The notes under the pieces are model-generated. The model searched no databases. It had not been told where the DNA came from and worked only from the letters and a program-made list of their open reading frames with translations. From Ancistrus triradiatus (Eukaryota > Chordata > Actinopteri > Siluriformes > Loricariidae), in the NCBI GenBank assembly GCA_025084515.1, contig JAJAGP010000242.1, positions 300,976-364,975 of the forward strand: a stretch of DNA of 64,000 bases, read 5' to 3'. Made by a program: the position numbers and the translations under genes. Of the stretch, positions 63,424-64,000 are shown in pieces (positions within the stretch are counted from its first letter, which is position 1; the number at the start of each line of letters is the position of its first letter).

Positions 63424-64000
63424 TTCAGTCCTTCCTGTTCATAAGGGAGGTCACCATGAATTGCTGACATCATTTACATGAGGAACAATGCCGGGCCTTC
63501 CTGCACCTCCTTCTGGAAGTGCCAGTGGTTTTAGGAGCTGTGCAGATGTGTGTGTGTGTAAATGGACATGTTTATATAACACTGTCAGGCCCAAATATTC
63601 CCACAAGGATAGGAAGATCTGACACATTTACCTTGGACAGATTAAAAAAAAAAAAACACAAACACTGCAACTTTTTGGGGGGAACAAAAAAGAGTCTTGG
63701 TTTGGTTACTGGAGTTAAGGTTAGGTGTTTGTGTAGCAGTTTTACGCTACAGTAGTCATTAAGTCAGTCGAAAGTCTCCAAAACATATGTTTACTGAGAT
63801 TGTGAGAGCGTGTGAGAGCGTGTGTGAGTGTGTGTGTGTGTGTGTGTGAAGGCCATGCATTCTGGAGATCAAAATGCTCAGGGAGTAGCAGTGCTTTATC
63901 TTGTGCAGTAGCCCAATTTCACCTCTGAGATTACAGATCAGAGACCACACACACACAGCAAACACACACACTTAAAGAAACACACACATACAAATATTAT
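63421..64000. other. End of window: (TG)n at 63810-63848, otherwise no feature
   Basis: GTGTGAGAGCGTGTGAGTG leading into (TG)n, and CA-rich sequence at 63945-63995. No exon recognised. Confidence 0.5.

Noticed and set aside
1..64000. CRISPR arrays, bacterial operons, prophage or integrated virus
   Set aside because: The direct repeats are satellite or microsatellite in nature. Genes are spliced and vertebrate. I saw no gag, pol or env-like frames and no long terminal repeats.

Overview
This window is nuclear DNA from a ray-finned fish. Three things show it: a spliced vertebrate receptor gene whose introns all obey GT-AG, a very heavy load of Tc1-like transposons with several families nested in one another, and teleost-style tRNA-derived SINEs and small inverted-repeat elements. 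A catfish-like otophysan would fit the Tc1 load, but that is only a guess.

Two genes can be supported, both on the minus strand. The main one is a bone morphogenetic protein type II receptor (bmpr2). Twelve consecutive coding exons, corresponding to exons 2-13, lie between 50683 and 28163. Their phases join without conflict into an open frame of about 989 codons: a ten-cysteine ligand-binding ectodomain, one membrane helix, a serine/threonine kinase, and the long tail unique to BMPR2. Exon 1 (signal peptide) was not found and probably lies beyond 64000. The second gene starts at 17535 inside a CpG-rich block. Its first coding exon (39 codons, then a perfect donor) matches the start of the DOCK9/DOCK11 (zizimin, DOCK-D) family of Rho-family guanine nucleotide exchange factors. 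Its remaining exons would run left of position 1. A short ATG exon at 21385-21283 is a weaker candidate for a third transcript.

Region by region: 1-17.4 kb is intron 1 of the DOCK gene, with a Tc1 pseudogene, a 140-bp-period satellite array (2.0-4.0 kb, with related sequence to 5.55 kb), a Penelope-like retroelement remnant with a GIY-YIG endonuclease and a hammerhead-like motif, a composite Tc1 inside an older repeat, and SINEs. The DOCK promoter is at 17.4-18.0 kb. From 18.0 to 23.3 kb is intergenic repeat-rich DNA, and 23.3-28.16 kb is the presumed bmpr2 3' UTR, itself invaded by repeats. From 28.2 to 50.7 kb are bmpr2 exons and introns with several Tc1 families, one nested in another. From 50.7 to 64 kb is presumed bmpr2 intron 1, with another nested Tc1 pair, deleted Tc1 copies, a 2.1-kb AT-rich minisatellite (60.84-62.99 kb) and microsatellites.

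No intact transposase was found. Every Tc1 copy carries stops, frameshifts or deletions. Family labels A-H are local to this annotation. Coordinates of repeat edges are accurate to a few bases where a flanking TA could be read and approximate elsewhere.
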